Source: Pseudoxanthomonas koreensis
GTDB lineage: Bacteria > Pseudomonadota > Gammaproteobacteria > Xanthomonadales > Xanthomonadaceae
NCBI RefSeq assembly: GCF_010093225.1
Contig: NZ_PDWM01000012.1
Coordinates: 1 to 64,000 of the forward strand
Length of the DNA: 64,000 nucleotides
Direction of reading: 5' to 3'
Each line of letters opens with the position of its first letter. Within the stretch, counting starts at the first letter, position 1. The translations under genes and the position numbers were made by a program. The notes below the pieces were generated by a model. That model was not told where the DNA came from, made no database searches, and worked only from the letters and a program-made list of their open reading frames with translations. Of this stretch, positions 8,463 to 16,438 are shown piece by piece.

Positions 8463-8492
8463 GAGCCCGGCGCAAGCCGGGCTCTTTCTTTT
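8463..8492 (+). terminator. Strong rho-independent terminator after the Ax21-like gene
   Basis: A perfect 9-bp stem GAGCCCGGC/GCCGGGCTC (8463-8471, 8476-8484) with a GCAA tetraloop is followed by TTTCTTTT. The convergent gpsA stop lies nine bases further on, so it may serve both genes, but the T tract is on the plus strand. Confidence 0.9.
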
Positions 8493-8501
8493 GGATCGCG
8501 G

Positions 8502-9536
8502 TTACCGGAACAGGGCTTCGGGGTATTCGGGCTTCTGTTCGCGGGCCAGCAGCTGGCGCAGGCCGTCGACGGGGGTGATTTCCCCGTGCAGCACCGCCTG
8601 CACGCCGGCGGAGATCGGCAGGTCGATGCCGTGGCGGCCGGCCAGGCGCATCACTTCGTCGGCGGGCTGCACCGATTCGACCACCTGGCCGATCTGGCGG
8701 ATCGCTTCGTCCATCGCCTGGCCGCGGCCCAGGGCCAGGCCCAGGCGGCGGTTGCGCGAGAGGTCGCCGGTGCAGGTCAGGACCAGGTCGCCCAGGCCGG
8801 CCAGGCCCATCAGGGTTTCCGGGCGCGCGCCGATCGCCGCGGCCAGGCGCAGCATCTCGTTGAGGCCGCGGGTGATCAGGCCGGCGCGGGCGTTGAGGCC
8901 CAGCTCCATGCCGTCGGACACGCCGGTGGCCACCGCCAGCACGTTCTTCATCGCCCCGCCCAGTTCGGCGCCGACCATGTCGTTGCCGGTGTAGGCGCGG
9001 AACGCCGGGCGGTGCAGGGCGTCGGCCACGACCTGGGCGAACCCGGGGTCGGCGCCGTGCACGGTCACCGCGGTCGGCAGGCCGAGCGCGACTTCCTTGG
9101 CGAACGCCGGGCCGGTGACCACGGCCAGCGGCACGCCGGGGCCGAGCACGTCCTCGGCCACTTCGTGCAGGAAGCGTCCGGAGCCCGGCTCGAAGCCCTT
9201 GGTCGCCCAGGCCACGCCGGCGCCGGCCGGGAGCAGCGGCTTGAGCGCGTGCAGGGTTTCGGTGAAGGCGTGCGAGGGCACCACCACCAGCACCCAGTCG
9301 CAGCCGGAAACGGCGGCGGCCAGGTCGGTGGTCGCGCGCAGCGTGCCCGGCAGTTCGATGCCGGGCAGGTAGCGCGGATTTTCGTGGGCCTCGTTGATCG
9401 ACGCGGCGATCGCCGCGTCCCGGCCCCACAGGGTGGTGGCCAGGCCGTTGCGCGCAGCCAGCGCGGCCAGCGCGGTGCCCCAGGAGCCGGCACCGAGGAT
9501 CGCCAGGGTGCCGGTCACGGCGGTGGCCGCGGTCAT
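8502..9536 (-). CDS. gpsA: NAD(P)-dependent glycerol-3-phosphate dehydrogenase
   Basis: GpsA reduces dihydroxyacetone phosphate to sn-glycerol 3-phosphate, the backbone for phospholipids. The 344-residue cytoplasmic enzyme has the nucleotide fold [10 protein letters not shown] near its N-terminus, [16 protein letters not shown], and the catalytic-lysine segment [13 protein letters not shown]. Family motifs [19 protein letters not shown] and EGV-like substrate contacts follow. The ATG at 9536 places the Rossmann glycine loop at the usual distance; the frame remains open upstream to 9620 but overlaps the secB tail. It follows secB by 31 bp, an order conserved in many gammaproteobacteria, so they are likely cotranscribed. 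Confidence 0.96.
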   Translation of the reverse strand: MTAATAVTGTLAILGAGSWGTALAALAARNGLATTLWGRDAAIAASINEAHENPRYLPGIELPGTLRATTDLAAAVSGCDWVLVVVPSHAFTETLHALKPLLPAGAGVAWATKGFEPGSGRFLHEVAEDVLGPGVPLAVVTGPAFAKEVALGLPTAVTVHGADPGFAQVVADALHRPAFRAYTGNDMVGAELGGAMKNVLAVATGVSDGMELGLNARAGLITRGLNEMLRLAAAIGARPETLMGLAGLGDLVLTCTGDLSRNRRLGLALGRGQAMDEAIRQIGQVVESVQPADEVMRLAGRHGIDLPISAGVQAVLHGEITPVDGLRQLLAREQKPEYPEALFR

Positions 9537-9567
9537 GGGGCCGCACTCATGGAGCGGGGGCCGCGGC

Positions 9568-10104
9568 TCAGGCGTTGCCGGACGGTTCGATCGAGGCCAC
9601 GTCGGCCTGGTCGCCGGCACCGGCCTGGGCCTGGCGCTGGCGCAGGGTCTCGGCGTACAGCGCCTCGAAGTTGATCGGCTGCAGCAGGAACGGCGGGAAG
9701 CCGCCGGCCTGGATCAGGTCGCCCACGGCCTGGCGCACGTACGGGAACAGGATGTTCGGGCACTGGGTGCCGAGCAGCACGTCCACGCCCTGCGGCGGCA
9801 GGCCGACCAGGCCGAACACGCCGGCCTGGGCCACTTCGGCCACGTAGGCGGTCTTGTCGCCGACCTTGCAGGTCAGGGTCACGCCCAGCACCACTTCGTA
9901 CAGGGCCTCGTTGAGGCGCTGCACGCGCTGGTTGAGGTTGAGCTGCAGGTCCGGCTGGCCCTGCTCGTTGAAGATCTGCGGCGCGCCCGGGGCCTCGAAG
10001 GAAACGTCCTTGACGTAGATCTTCTCCACGCTGAAGGCGGGGCCAGCGGCGGCGGCATCCTGCTGGACGGGGGCGGCGGCGCCGTTGGTGGTTTCGTCGG
10101 ACAT
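9568..10104 (-). CDS. secB: SecB, protein-export chaperone
   Basis: SecB keeps precursor proteins unfolded and hands them to SecA for export through SecYEG. The 178-residue protein has the family core [39 protein letters not shown], and the [20 protein letters not shown] and [13 protein letters not shown] segments. N- and C-terminal tails (residues 1-25 and about 157-178) are Ala/Gln-rich and probably disordered. The ATG at 10104 is the only start consistent with the core. Gene order (rhodanese, secB, gpsA) matches the yibN-secB-gpsA arrangement of enterics, minus grxC. Confidence 0.97.
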   Translation of the reverse strand: MSDETTNGAAAPVQQDAAAAGPAFSVEKIYVKDVSFEAPGAPQIFNEQGQPDLQLNLNQRVQRLNEALYEVVLGVTLTCKVGDKTAYVAEVAQAGVFGLVGLPPQGVDVLLGTQCPNILFPYVRQAVGDLIQAGGFPPFLLQPINFEALYAETLRQRQAQAGAGDQADVASIEPSGNA

Positions 10105-10199
10105 TTCTACGGACTCCAGTAATGCGGTAAAGGAACGATCAGCGTGATCGGGAAAGAACCCCGGATTATGGCACGCCCGACCGGGCGCGGCCGGGGGGC

Positions 10200-10637
10200 T
10201 CAGCCGCGGCCCTTGACCAGCGGCAGGCCGGCCGCGTCCCAGGCGGCGGTGCCGCCATCGAGCCAGTAGACCTGCTCGAAGCCGGCCTTCTTCAGCTTCT
10301 TCGCCGCAGCGGCCGAGGCCATGCCGTTGCGGCACACCAGCACCACCGGCGACTGCTTCGCCGCGGCCAGCAGCTTGCCCTGCGGGTCGAACTGGCTGGG
10401 AATGAGGTTGCGGCTGCCGGGGATGTGACCCTTCTCGAAGTCGCCGCTGGCCGACAGGTCCACCACCAGCGCCTTCTCGGTGTTGACCAGGGTGGTCAGC
10501 CCGGCCGGCTTGAGCGCCTTGTAGCCGCGGAACAGGCGGGCGATCTCGGTGTAGACGATGGCCACGGTCAGGCCCGCCAGCGCCAGCGACAGCATCGGGT
10601 GGCGGCCGAAGAAGGCCATCAGGGTCTCGTAATTCAC
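10200..10637 (-). CDS. YibN-like membrane-anchored rhodanese
   Basis: The protein begins [16 protein letters not shown] and has one transmembrane helix ([18 protein letters not shown], residues about 17-34). A rhodanese domain follows, with active-site loop VCRNGMA carrying the catalytic Cys. [21 protein letters not shown] and [17 protein letters not shown] are standard rhodanese stretches. The topology fits E. coli YibN. The GTG at 10637 is chosen because the encoded N-terminus aligns with family members; an internal ATG at 10619 is the alternative, and neither has a strong ribosome site. It lies 95 bp upstream of secB on the same strand. The sulfur acceptor is unknown. Confidence 0.88.
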   Translation of the reverse strand: MNYETLMAFFGRHPMLSLALAGLTVAIVYTEIARLFRGYKALKPAGLTTLVNTEKALVVDLSASGDFEKGHIPGSRNLIPSQFDPQGKLLAAAKQSPVVLVCRNGMASAAAAKKLKKAGFEQVYWLDGGTAAWDAAGLPLVKGRG

Positions 10638-10758
10638 GGCAGGCCGGATCGGGGAAGCGGGAAAGGCCGGCGATTGTCGCACAGCCGCCGGCGCCGCTTC
10701 CCACACGGGGCCCCCTGCCGCGCCCTCACTGCGCGGCCCATGCCGCGGTTGCCCGGCT

Positions 10759-11181
10759 CTACTTGCCTTCCCAGAAGTCCGGAAGCCCGGCCATCTGCCA
10801 CCAGCGCTTGGACTTCTTGTCCCAGCGCCAGCGCTCCTGGAAGCGCATGGTGCGCTCGGCCTGGGTGTGGCGGTTGACCACGCCGATCTCCACCGTGCGC
10901 ACCACGGTGCCGTCGTCCAGTTCGCCGTTGCCGCCTTCGCGGTAGCTGGACACCTGCAGCTGGCGGTAGCGCTCCAGTTCCAGTTCGGTGAGCGGCTGCC
11001 CGGCGCGCACCTCCGGGTCGACCAGCTGCCAGGCCGCTTCGAAGTCGCTCCAGCGCACCGACGAGGACCATGCCGCCTGCACCTGGTCGAGCTTGACGCT
11101 GCGGCGCTGGGCCATGGCATCGGGTGCCACGGCCAGGCTGGCGGACAGGGCGGCGAGCAGCAGCAACAGGAAGGTGCGCAT
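10759..11181 (-). CDS. Secreted protein of unknown function (possible NTF2-like fold)
   Basis: The 140-residue protein has a signal peptide MRTFLLLLLAALSASLAVA, with cleavage near DAMA|QRR, and no membrane segment afterwards. The mature domain pattern (a helix WSDFEAAWQLVDPEVR, then strands ending RFQERWRWDKKSKRWWQMAG and LPDFWEGK) resembles small NTF2-like domains in which a conserved tryptophan-rich strand closes the sheet. That is inference from pattern only. An ATG three codons upstream (11190) is possible. It sits between the hotdog thioesterase and the rhodanese, same strand, with 120 bp to the latter. Confidence 0.7.
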   Translation of the reverse strand: MRTFLLLLLAALSASLAVAPDAMAQRRSVKLDQVQAAWSSSVRWSDFEAAWQLVDPEVRAGQPLTELELERYRQLQVSSYREGGNGELDDGTVVRTVEIGVVNRHTQAERTMRFQERWRWDKKSKRWWQMAGLPDFWEGK

Positions 11182-11272
11182 CGGCGCCATGCTAGCAGGA
11201 CGCTGCCGGGGCCGGACCGCCGGCCCAGGCCTCGGGCAATGACGCGCCGGACTCCGCTTTCGCGCGCTGGCC

Positions 11273-11749
11273 TCAGGTCCTGGCCAGAGCCACGAAGCGG
11301 CCGCCGAACGTGGTCGCCTCGCCGCCACCGGGCAGGCGCACGCAGGCAGCGACCTGGCAGCGGGCGCGGCCGCGGCGGCGGAAGGTGGTGATGAAGTCGT
11401 CCCAGTCGCCCTCTTCCAGCCAGGCCTCGGCCAGCAGCTCGTCCTCCAGTGGCGCCAGGTAGCGCAGGTGGCTGTCGGCCACGTAGACATCGGCTTCCAG
11501 CCCTGCCTGTTCCAGCCGCAGGGTCGCCAGCGCCCAGCCGGCCAGGGTCATCAGCGAAGCCAGGCTGCCGCCGAAGGCCGAGCCCTTGTCGTTGACGTTC
11601 GGCGCCAGCGGCGCGCGCAGGCGCAGGCGGCCGTCGGCCTCGCCGAGCACTTCGATCTGCATTTCGCGCACCAGCGGGATCAGGGCCAGGCGCGTGCGCA
11701 GCGATTCCAGGGAAATGGCGGCGTCGGCCGCCGGTGGGGTCGGGCTCAT
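11273..11749 (-). CDS. YiiD C-terminal-type hotdog thioesterase
   Basis: The 158-residue protein has the hotdog-fold pattern of the YiiD_C family: APNVNDKGSAFGGSLASLM holds the helix that packs in the sheet and the substrate loop, followed by ADSHLRYLAPLEDELLAEA and FRRRGRARCQVAACV. The family is annotated as putative acyl-CoA thioesterases; the substrate is not known. No signal peptide or membrane segment, so cytoplasmic. The ATG at 11749 is taken from the first methionine with the typical short Pro/Ala-rich tail. It is divergent from hemD with about 75 bp between starts, so the two share a promoter region. Confidence 0.82.
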   Translation of the reverse strand: MSPTPPAADAAISLESLRTRLALIPLVREMQIEVLGEADGRLRLRAPLAPNVNDKGSAFGGSLASLMTLAGWALATLRLEQAGLEADVYVADSHLRYLAPLEDELLAEAWLEEGDWDDFITTFRRRGRARCQVAACVRLPGGGEATTFGGRFVALART

Positions 11750-11823
11750 CGTCTGTCGGGCTCGGTGGGTTGGCGCAGGAGGCACGAGCCCGGCGCGGGG
11801 GCCCGCATAATGCCGCAAGGCCC

Positions 11824-12579
11824 GTGCCACGTCCCCCCGCCTGGTTCCTGGTCCCGCTGCGCGCACGCGGCGAACACGCCGCCTTGCGCCGCGCCGCCGC
11901 GCGCCACGGCGGCGGCCTGCTCGCACTGCCGCCGTGGCGGTTGCGGCCGCGCGACGGCGATGACGCACGCCAGGCGCTGGGGCAGGCACTGCGCGCGCCG
12001 GTGGTGGTGTTCACCAGTCCCGCGGCGGCACGCGCCGCCGCAGCCCTGCAGCCGCTGCTGCCACGCCACGGCCAGCACTGGCTGGCGGTCGGCGCCGGCA
12101 CCGCCGCCGCGCTCGCGCGCGCCGGTGTGGCCGGGGTACAGGCGCCGGCGCGGATGGACAGCGAAGGCCTGCTGGCGATGCCGGCGCTGGCGACGGCATC
12201 GCGGGTGGGCCTGGTCACCGCGCCGGGTGGCCGCGGCCTGATCGCCGCGACCCTGGCCGCGCACGGCACGCCGCTGGACCGCGCCGACGTCTACGAACGG
12301 GTGCCGCTGCCGCCGCCCGCCGCCGCCGTGGCCCGGCTGGTGGCGCTGCAGGCGCCGGCCTGCGTGGCGCTGAGCAGCGGCCTGGCGCTGGAACTGCTGC
12401 TCACCCAGCTTCCCGCCGAAGCGACCGCGGCCCTGCGCCGCGCCGCCGTGGCCGCGGCCAGCGAGCGCCTGGGCGACCACGCCCAGGCCCTGGGCTGGGA
12501 ACGCATCGCGATCGCCGGAAGCCCGCGTCCGGCCGCACTCGCCGCCACCGCCGCACGCCTGCTCGCGACCAAGGTCTGA
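11824..12579 (+). CDS. hemD: Uroporphyrinogen-III synthase
   Basis: HemD cyclises hydroxymethylbilane to uroporphyrinogen III with inversion of ring D, in the heme and siroheme pathways. The 251-residue protein has the two-lobed pattern of the weakly conserved family: an N-terminal WFLVPLRARGEHAAL strand-helix, FTSPAAARA at the domain linker, AVGAGTAAALARAG, and later VYERVPLPPP and ALSSGLALELLL. The GTG at 11824 is chosen because upstream sequence overlaps the divergent promoter and is not conserved. hemX and hemY follow, which strongly supports the call. hemC, usually upstream, is missing here. Confidence 0.88.
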   Translation: MPRPPAWFLVPLRARGEHAALRRAAARHGGGLLALPPWRLRPRDGDDARQALGQALRAPVVVFTSPAAARAAAALQPLLPRHGQHWLAVGAGTAAALARAGVAGVQAPARMDSEGLLAMPALATASRVGLVTAPGGRGLIAATLAAHGTPLDRADVYERVPLPPPAAAVARLVALQAPACVALSSGLALELLLTQLPAEATAALRRAAVAAASERLGDHAQALGWERIAIAGSPRPAALAATAARLLATKV

Positions 12580-12691
12580 GCCGTCGCCGCTTGCGGCGGT
12601 GAGGGCGTCAAGCGATCCTTTCACGCAGGGTCGCCGGTGCGACGCGCGTCACGGGTGGCAGCGCGACAGCGGCCCCGACAAGGACGCTGCC

Positions 12692-13690
12692 GTGGACGAT
12701 GTTTCTCCCCCTACCCGCCGCGCGCGCTGGCGCGCGTTCGCGCCGCTGCTGCTGGTCGTGGCACTGGGCGCGGCCGGCTGGTTCGCGTGGCAGTCCTGGC
12801 AGTCGCGCCAGCAGCACGCGCAGGCGCGCGCGCTGGAAGACGCACGCCAGATCGAAGCACTCGGCCAGCGCATGGACACCCTGCGCGGCGACCTGCGCGC
12901 ACAGGGCCGCCTGCTCCAGGACGCGGCCGCATCCAACCGCGTGCTGCGCGACGAAGTGCTCGGCCTGGGCCAGCGCAACGCGCTGCTGGAGGAAGCAGTC
13001 GCCCGCCTCGACGCCGACCGCCGCCAGGGCCACCAGGCGCTGCGCCTGGACGAAGCCGGGCTGCTGCTGGCGCTGGGCTCGCAGCGCCTGCACGTGGCCG
13101 GCGATGTCGACGGCGCGCGCCGCGCCTATGCGCTGGCCGCCGGCATGCTCGACGGCCTCGACGACCCGGCCCTGCTCAACCTGCGCCAGGCCCTGGCCGC
13201 CGAACGCGCCGCGCTCGACGCGCTCGGCGCCGGCCCGCGCGCGGAACTGCTGCAGCGCCTGCACGCGGTCGACGAAAGCCTGGCCACGCTGCCGCGCGAA
13301 ACCGCGCCGGCCGCCACCACCGCGCCGCGCCCGCTGTGGCAGCGCCTGCTCTCGCCGCTGCTGGAAATCCGGCCCGCCGGCAGCGCCGTGCTGATGGGCG
13401 ACGCCGAACGCCGCGAAGGCGAGGACGCGCTGCAGCTCGAGCTCACCCTGGCCCGGGCCGCGCTGGAACGCGGTGACGCCGATGCGTTCCATGCCGCACT
13501 CGACCGCAGCGCGCGCTGGCTGGCGCGGCTGTGGCCCGATTCACCCGCCCTGCACGGCGTCCGTGCCGAACTGGAGGCGATGCGCGAAGCGCCGCTGCAG
13601 CCGCAGTCGCCGCTGCTGGACAGCACGCTGCGGCAGCTGCGCGCGGTGCAGGACGGCGGGCTCCAGGACGGCAAGGAGGACGCGGGATGA
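12692..13690 (+). CDS. hemX: HemX-like uroporphyrinogen-cluster membrane protein
   Basis: The 332-residue protein has one transmembrane helix near the N-terminus (FAPLLLVVALGAAGWFAW, residues about 16-33). A long coiled coil follows (QHAQARALEDARQIEALGQR and on, roughly residues 40-110), then a helical periplasmic part. In the family HemX is encoded between hemD and hemY; the old methyltransferase annotation is considered wrong for this type. AAGGA lies eight bases before the GTG at 12692. The gene overlaps hemY by four bases (ATGA), so translation is coupled. Its function is not settled; a scaffold role with HemY in the membrane is inferred. Confidence 0.88.
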   Translation: MDDVSPPTRRARWRAFAPLLLVVALGAAGWFAWQSWQSRQQHAQARALEDARQIEALGQRMDTLRGDLRAQGRLLQDAAASNRVLRDEVLGLGQRNALLEEAVARLDADRRQGHQALRLDEAGLLLALGSQRLHVAGDVDGARRAYALAAGMLDGLDDPALLNLRQALAAERAALDALGAGPRAELLQRLHAVDESLATLPRETAPAATTAPRPLWQRLLSPLLEIRPAGSAVLMGDAERREGEDALQLELTLARAALERGDADAFHAALDRSARWLARLWPDSPALHGVRAELEAMREAPLQPQSPLLDSTLRQLRAVQDGGLQDGKEDAG

Positions 13691-14949
13691 AACCCTACCG
13701 TTGGCTGGTCGCGATGCTGGTGGTGGCGGTGCTGGGCGTGATCGGCGCGCAGTGGCTGGCGCAGCAGGACCAGTCCACGCTGGGCCAGGTGATCGTGCGC
13801 AGCGGTGGTTACGACTACAGCACCACGCTGCCGCGCGCGCTGCTGCTGCTGGTGCTGGCGTTCCTGGCGCTGGGCTTCGCCTGGTCGCTGCTGCGGCTGC
13901 CGTTCCGCGCCTGGGGCCGTTACCGCGAACGCCAGGGCCGCGTGCGCCTGGTCGAAGGCCTGCGCGCGCTGCAGGGCGGGCACTGGCTGCGCGCCGAACG
14001 CCTGGCCGCCGGCGCAGTGGACGACCCGGAGGTCGGCGCGATCGCGCTGGCCGCTGCGGTACGCGCCGCCGACGGGCGCGGCGACGACGACGCCGCGCAG
14101 GGCTGGCTGTCCACGCTGGCCACCCGCGATCCGGCCGCGCATGCGATGTTGCAGGGCGAGCGCCTGCTCGAGCGCGGCCTGCCGGTGGATGCGGTCAACG
14201 CGCTGGACGTGGCCGCGGCGCAGCCGCTGCCGCCGCGCGGCCTGCTGCTGCGCGCGCGTGCGCTGCAGGTGATGGGGCGCGCCGGCGAGGCCTACGGCCT
14301 GCTCGGCGCGCTGCGCCAGCAGGCGGCGCTGCCGGCCGACGGGCTGGCGCGGCTGGAACTGGAACTGGCCACCCGCTCGCTGCACGAGGCCGCCGACGCC
14401 AACCTGCTGGCCGAGCGCTGGGAAACCATGCCCAAGGCGCTGCGCACCGAAGCGCCGGTGGTCGCCGCCTACGCCGAACGCGCGGTCGCGCTGCGCTGGG
14501 ACGACGCCGCGCTGCGCCACCTGGAGCAGGCGATCGATTCGCGCTGGGACGAATCGCTGGTGGACCTGTACGGCCGCCTGCCGATCGGCCACGTCGACTC
14601 GCGCCGCGCCAGCGCGCAGCGCTGGCTGGCCGCGCATCCGGCCAGCCCGGCGCTGCTGGGGGCGCTTGCGCGGCTGTCGCGCAAGCAGGGGCAATGGCTG
14701 AAGGCACAGGACTTCCTGCACCGCGCCCTGGCCCAGGGCGCAGGCGCCGAAGCCTGGGAAGAAATGGGCGCCGGCTTTGCCGCCGCCGGCGGGGAAAGCC
14801 TGGCCCGCCGCGCCTACGCCAACGCGCTGCATGCCGCGCGCGGCGAAACCGCCGAGGAACTCCCCGGGCGCGACCTGCGCGAAAAGATCTATGACCGGGC
14901 CGTGATCGAGGACCGCGACGAGCACGGCATCCCGCGGCTGAGGCCCTGA
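13687..14949 (+). CDS. hemY: HemY-like TPR membrane protein of heme biosynthesis
   Basis: The 420-residue protein has two N-terminal transmembrane helices (residues about 5-22 and 50-70: RALLLLVLAFLALGFAWSLL). The rest is a long tetratricopeptide-type helical solenoid in the periplasm or cytosol, with repeat-like units such as ALGAEAWEEMGAGFAAAGGE near the end. This is the proteobacterial HemY found after hemX, not the protoporphyrinogen oxidase of Gram-positive bacteria that shares the symbol. The start overlaps the hemX stop (ATGA). It is believed to affect late heme synthesis or coproporphyrin handling, but the mechanism is unknown. Confidence 0.9.
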   Translation: MKPYRWLVAMLVVAVLGVIGAQWLAQQDQSTLGQVIVRSGGYDYSTTLPRALLLLVLAFLALGFAWSLLRLPFRAWGRYRERQGRVRLVEGLRALQGGHWLRAERLAAGAVDDPEVGAIALAAAVRAADGRGDDDAAQGWLSTLATRDPAAHAMLQGERLLERGLPVDAVNALDVAAAQPLPPRGLLLRARALQVMGRAGEAYGLLGALRQQAALPADGLARLELELATRSLHEAADANLLAERWETMPKALRTEAPVVAAYAERAVALRWDDAALRHLEQAIDSRWDESLVDLYGRLPIGHVDSRRASAQRWLAAHPASPALLGALARLSRKQGQWLKAQDFLHRALAQGAGAEAWEEMGAGFAAAGGESLARRAYANALHAARGETAEELPGRDLREKIYDRAVIEDRDEHGIPRLRP

Positions 14950-14983
14950 TTCGCGCGCTCGGCTCCCGCACCGCGCCTGCTCC

Positions 14984-16312
14984 CTATTTCAGCTGCTCCA
15001 CCAGGTCCGCAACCGGTTCGAACACGAAGGCCTTGCCCACCTTCTGGCTGTGCATCAGCTTGAGGTCGGCCAGTGCGAGCAGGTCCGACCGCGCGGTCTG
15101 GTAGCTGACGTTCTGCACCTGCATGTGCCGGTCGATGCGGTAGGTCTTCCCGGGATGGCGTATCGCATCCAGCAGCAGTTCCCGCTGCCGGTGGTTGAGC
15201 CTCCCGCCCAGCCTGGATCCGGGCCTGAGCAGGCTTTCGGCGCGGTGGCGCTCGTCAGCCTTGCGCGCCAGCCATCCATGCAATCCGTCGATGGCGCCCA
15301 GGATCACGTCCAAGTGATGATCGACGAAATAGCCCAGATCCGATTCATCCGTCTCGGTATACAGGTAGGCGCGCAGGTATTGGGCTTTCGCCCGGCGGAA
15401 CACGCTGGATACCGACAGGAACTCGGTAAGCCAGTAACCCGAACGCAGCATCGACCAGTAGAACAGCGTGCGTGCCGTGCGCCCATTCCCGTCACAGAAC
15501 GGGTGGTCATAGCCGACCTGGAAATGCAGCGCGATCGCACGGACCACGGGATGCAGGAACCCTTCCTCGTTCTGACCGTTGGCGAAATCGCACAGCGCCT
15601 GCAGGCGCGCCGGCAGCTCGCCGGCATGCGGCGGCACGTGCAGCACGCGCCCCTCCTCGTCCTGGACGACGATGTTGTCCCTGGCGCTGCGGAAGCGGCC
15701 AGCCTGCGCAGGGTCGTCCAGCGTGCCGTCTGTGAGCAGGCGATGGATCTCGAGAACCGCCTCCGGAGACAGCGGCTGATCGCGCCAGCGCTTGAGCTCC
15801 TGCATCACACGATAGTTGTTGTGGATCATCCGCTCGCCGTGGTCGCGCGGCGCGCGGCCCGTGCGCAGCATTTCCTTGGCCACATCGCGAGTAGTGCCGG
15901 CGCCCTCAAGCTGTGATGAGGTCATCGCCTCCTCGATCTGCGAACGGAACAGATAGCGCTCTTTCGCCCGTTCGTCGGCCATCCGGTCCAGTCCACGCAG
16001 CGAACCGGACGCCTCCCGGGTGATCGCATGGAGCTTTTCGGCGATCGAATCGGTCAGCGCTACGCGGAAAGGCCTGCCGTCCCGGTCACGCAATGGCAGA
16101 TCCCGCACCGCCGTGTTCCGGGCCAGCTTGATCGCCAGCCACCACTGTTCGAGGGTCAGGCCGGATGGGGGATCAAGGTGGCGCAGATGGTCCCAGTGTT
16201 CGTACTTGCCCTTGACCTCGGGACCGACGCGCAGGCGCAGCAGGCGTCCCAGATCACCCGCATGGGCGTCGAACAGCCGCACGAAAGGAGGCGGGGAGAC
16301 AGGGACCTTCAT
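14984..16312 (-). CDS. Class II Fic protein (AMP transferase family) with C-terminal winged-helix segment
   Basis: Fic proteins transfer AMP, or sometimes another nucleotide part, to target proteins. This 442-residue protein carries the catalytic loop HPFCDGNGR (full HxFxDGNGR consensus) preceded by the flap region, so it should be active. An inhibitory motif SSQLEG with the arginine-competing Glu lies upstream of the Fic core, which makes it class II: the N-terminal helix blocks ATP until released. After the core, NHRQRELLLDAIRHPGKTYR and YQTARSDLLALADLKLM look like a winged helix-turn-helix. The ATG at 16312 (ribosome site AGGTG) is preferred to a TTG at 16345. Its AT-rich, palindrome-bearing upstream region differs sharply from the GC-rich surroundings, suggesting transfer and self-regulation. 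Confidence 0.9.
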   Translation of the reverse strand: MKVPVSPPPFVRLFDAHAGDLGRLLRLRVGPEVKGKYEHWDHLRHLDPPSGLTLEQWWLAIKLARNTAVRDLPLRDRDGRPFRVALTDSIAEKLHAITREASGSLRGLDRMADERAKERYLFRSQIEEAMTSSQLEGAGTTRDVAKEMLRTGRAPRDHGERMIHNNYRVMQELKRWRDQPLSPEAVLEIHRLLTDGTLDDPAQAGRFRSARDNIVVQDEEGRVLHVPPHAGELPARLQALCDFANGQNEEGFLHPVVRAIALHFQVGYDHPFCDGNGRTARTLFYWSMLRSGYWLTEFLSVSSVFRRAKAQYLRAYLYTETDESDLGYFVDHHLDVILGAIDGLHGWLARKADERHRAESLLRPGSRLGGRLNHRQRELLLDAIRHPGKTYRIDRHMQVQNVSYQTARSDLLALADLKLMHSQKVGKAFVFEPVADLVEQLK

Positions 16313-16322
16313 GGCACCTGTC

Positions 16323-16365
16323 AATTTACTACTAAATTCAAGCAAATTAGTAGCAAATTGCTACT
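16323..16365 (-). promoter_or_regulatory. Palindromic operator region ahead of fic
   Basis: Two palindromes lie just upstream of the fic ATG. One is AATTTA-CTAC-TAAATT (16323-16338). The other is AGTAGCAA-A-TTGCTACT (16349-16365), with perfect 8-base arms. They share a unit AATTTrCTACT that occurs three times in alternating orientation. The region 16313-16400 is strikingly AT-rich. A binding site for a dimeric regulator, possibly the Fic protein itself through its C-terminal helix-turn-helix, is the most likely reading. Confidence 0.6.
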
Positions 16366-16438
16366 TTCACATATCTATTTGATTTTAATTGTTATTTTTA
16401 CGTCGCTTGCGGCGCCATCCGGTCCATCAACCGGCGCC

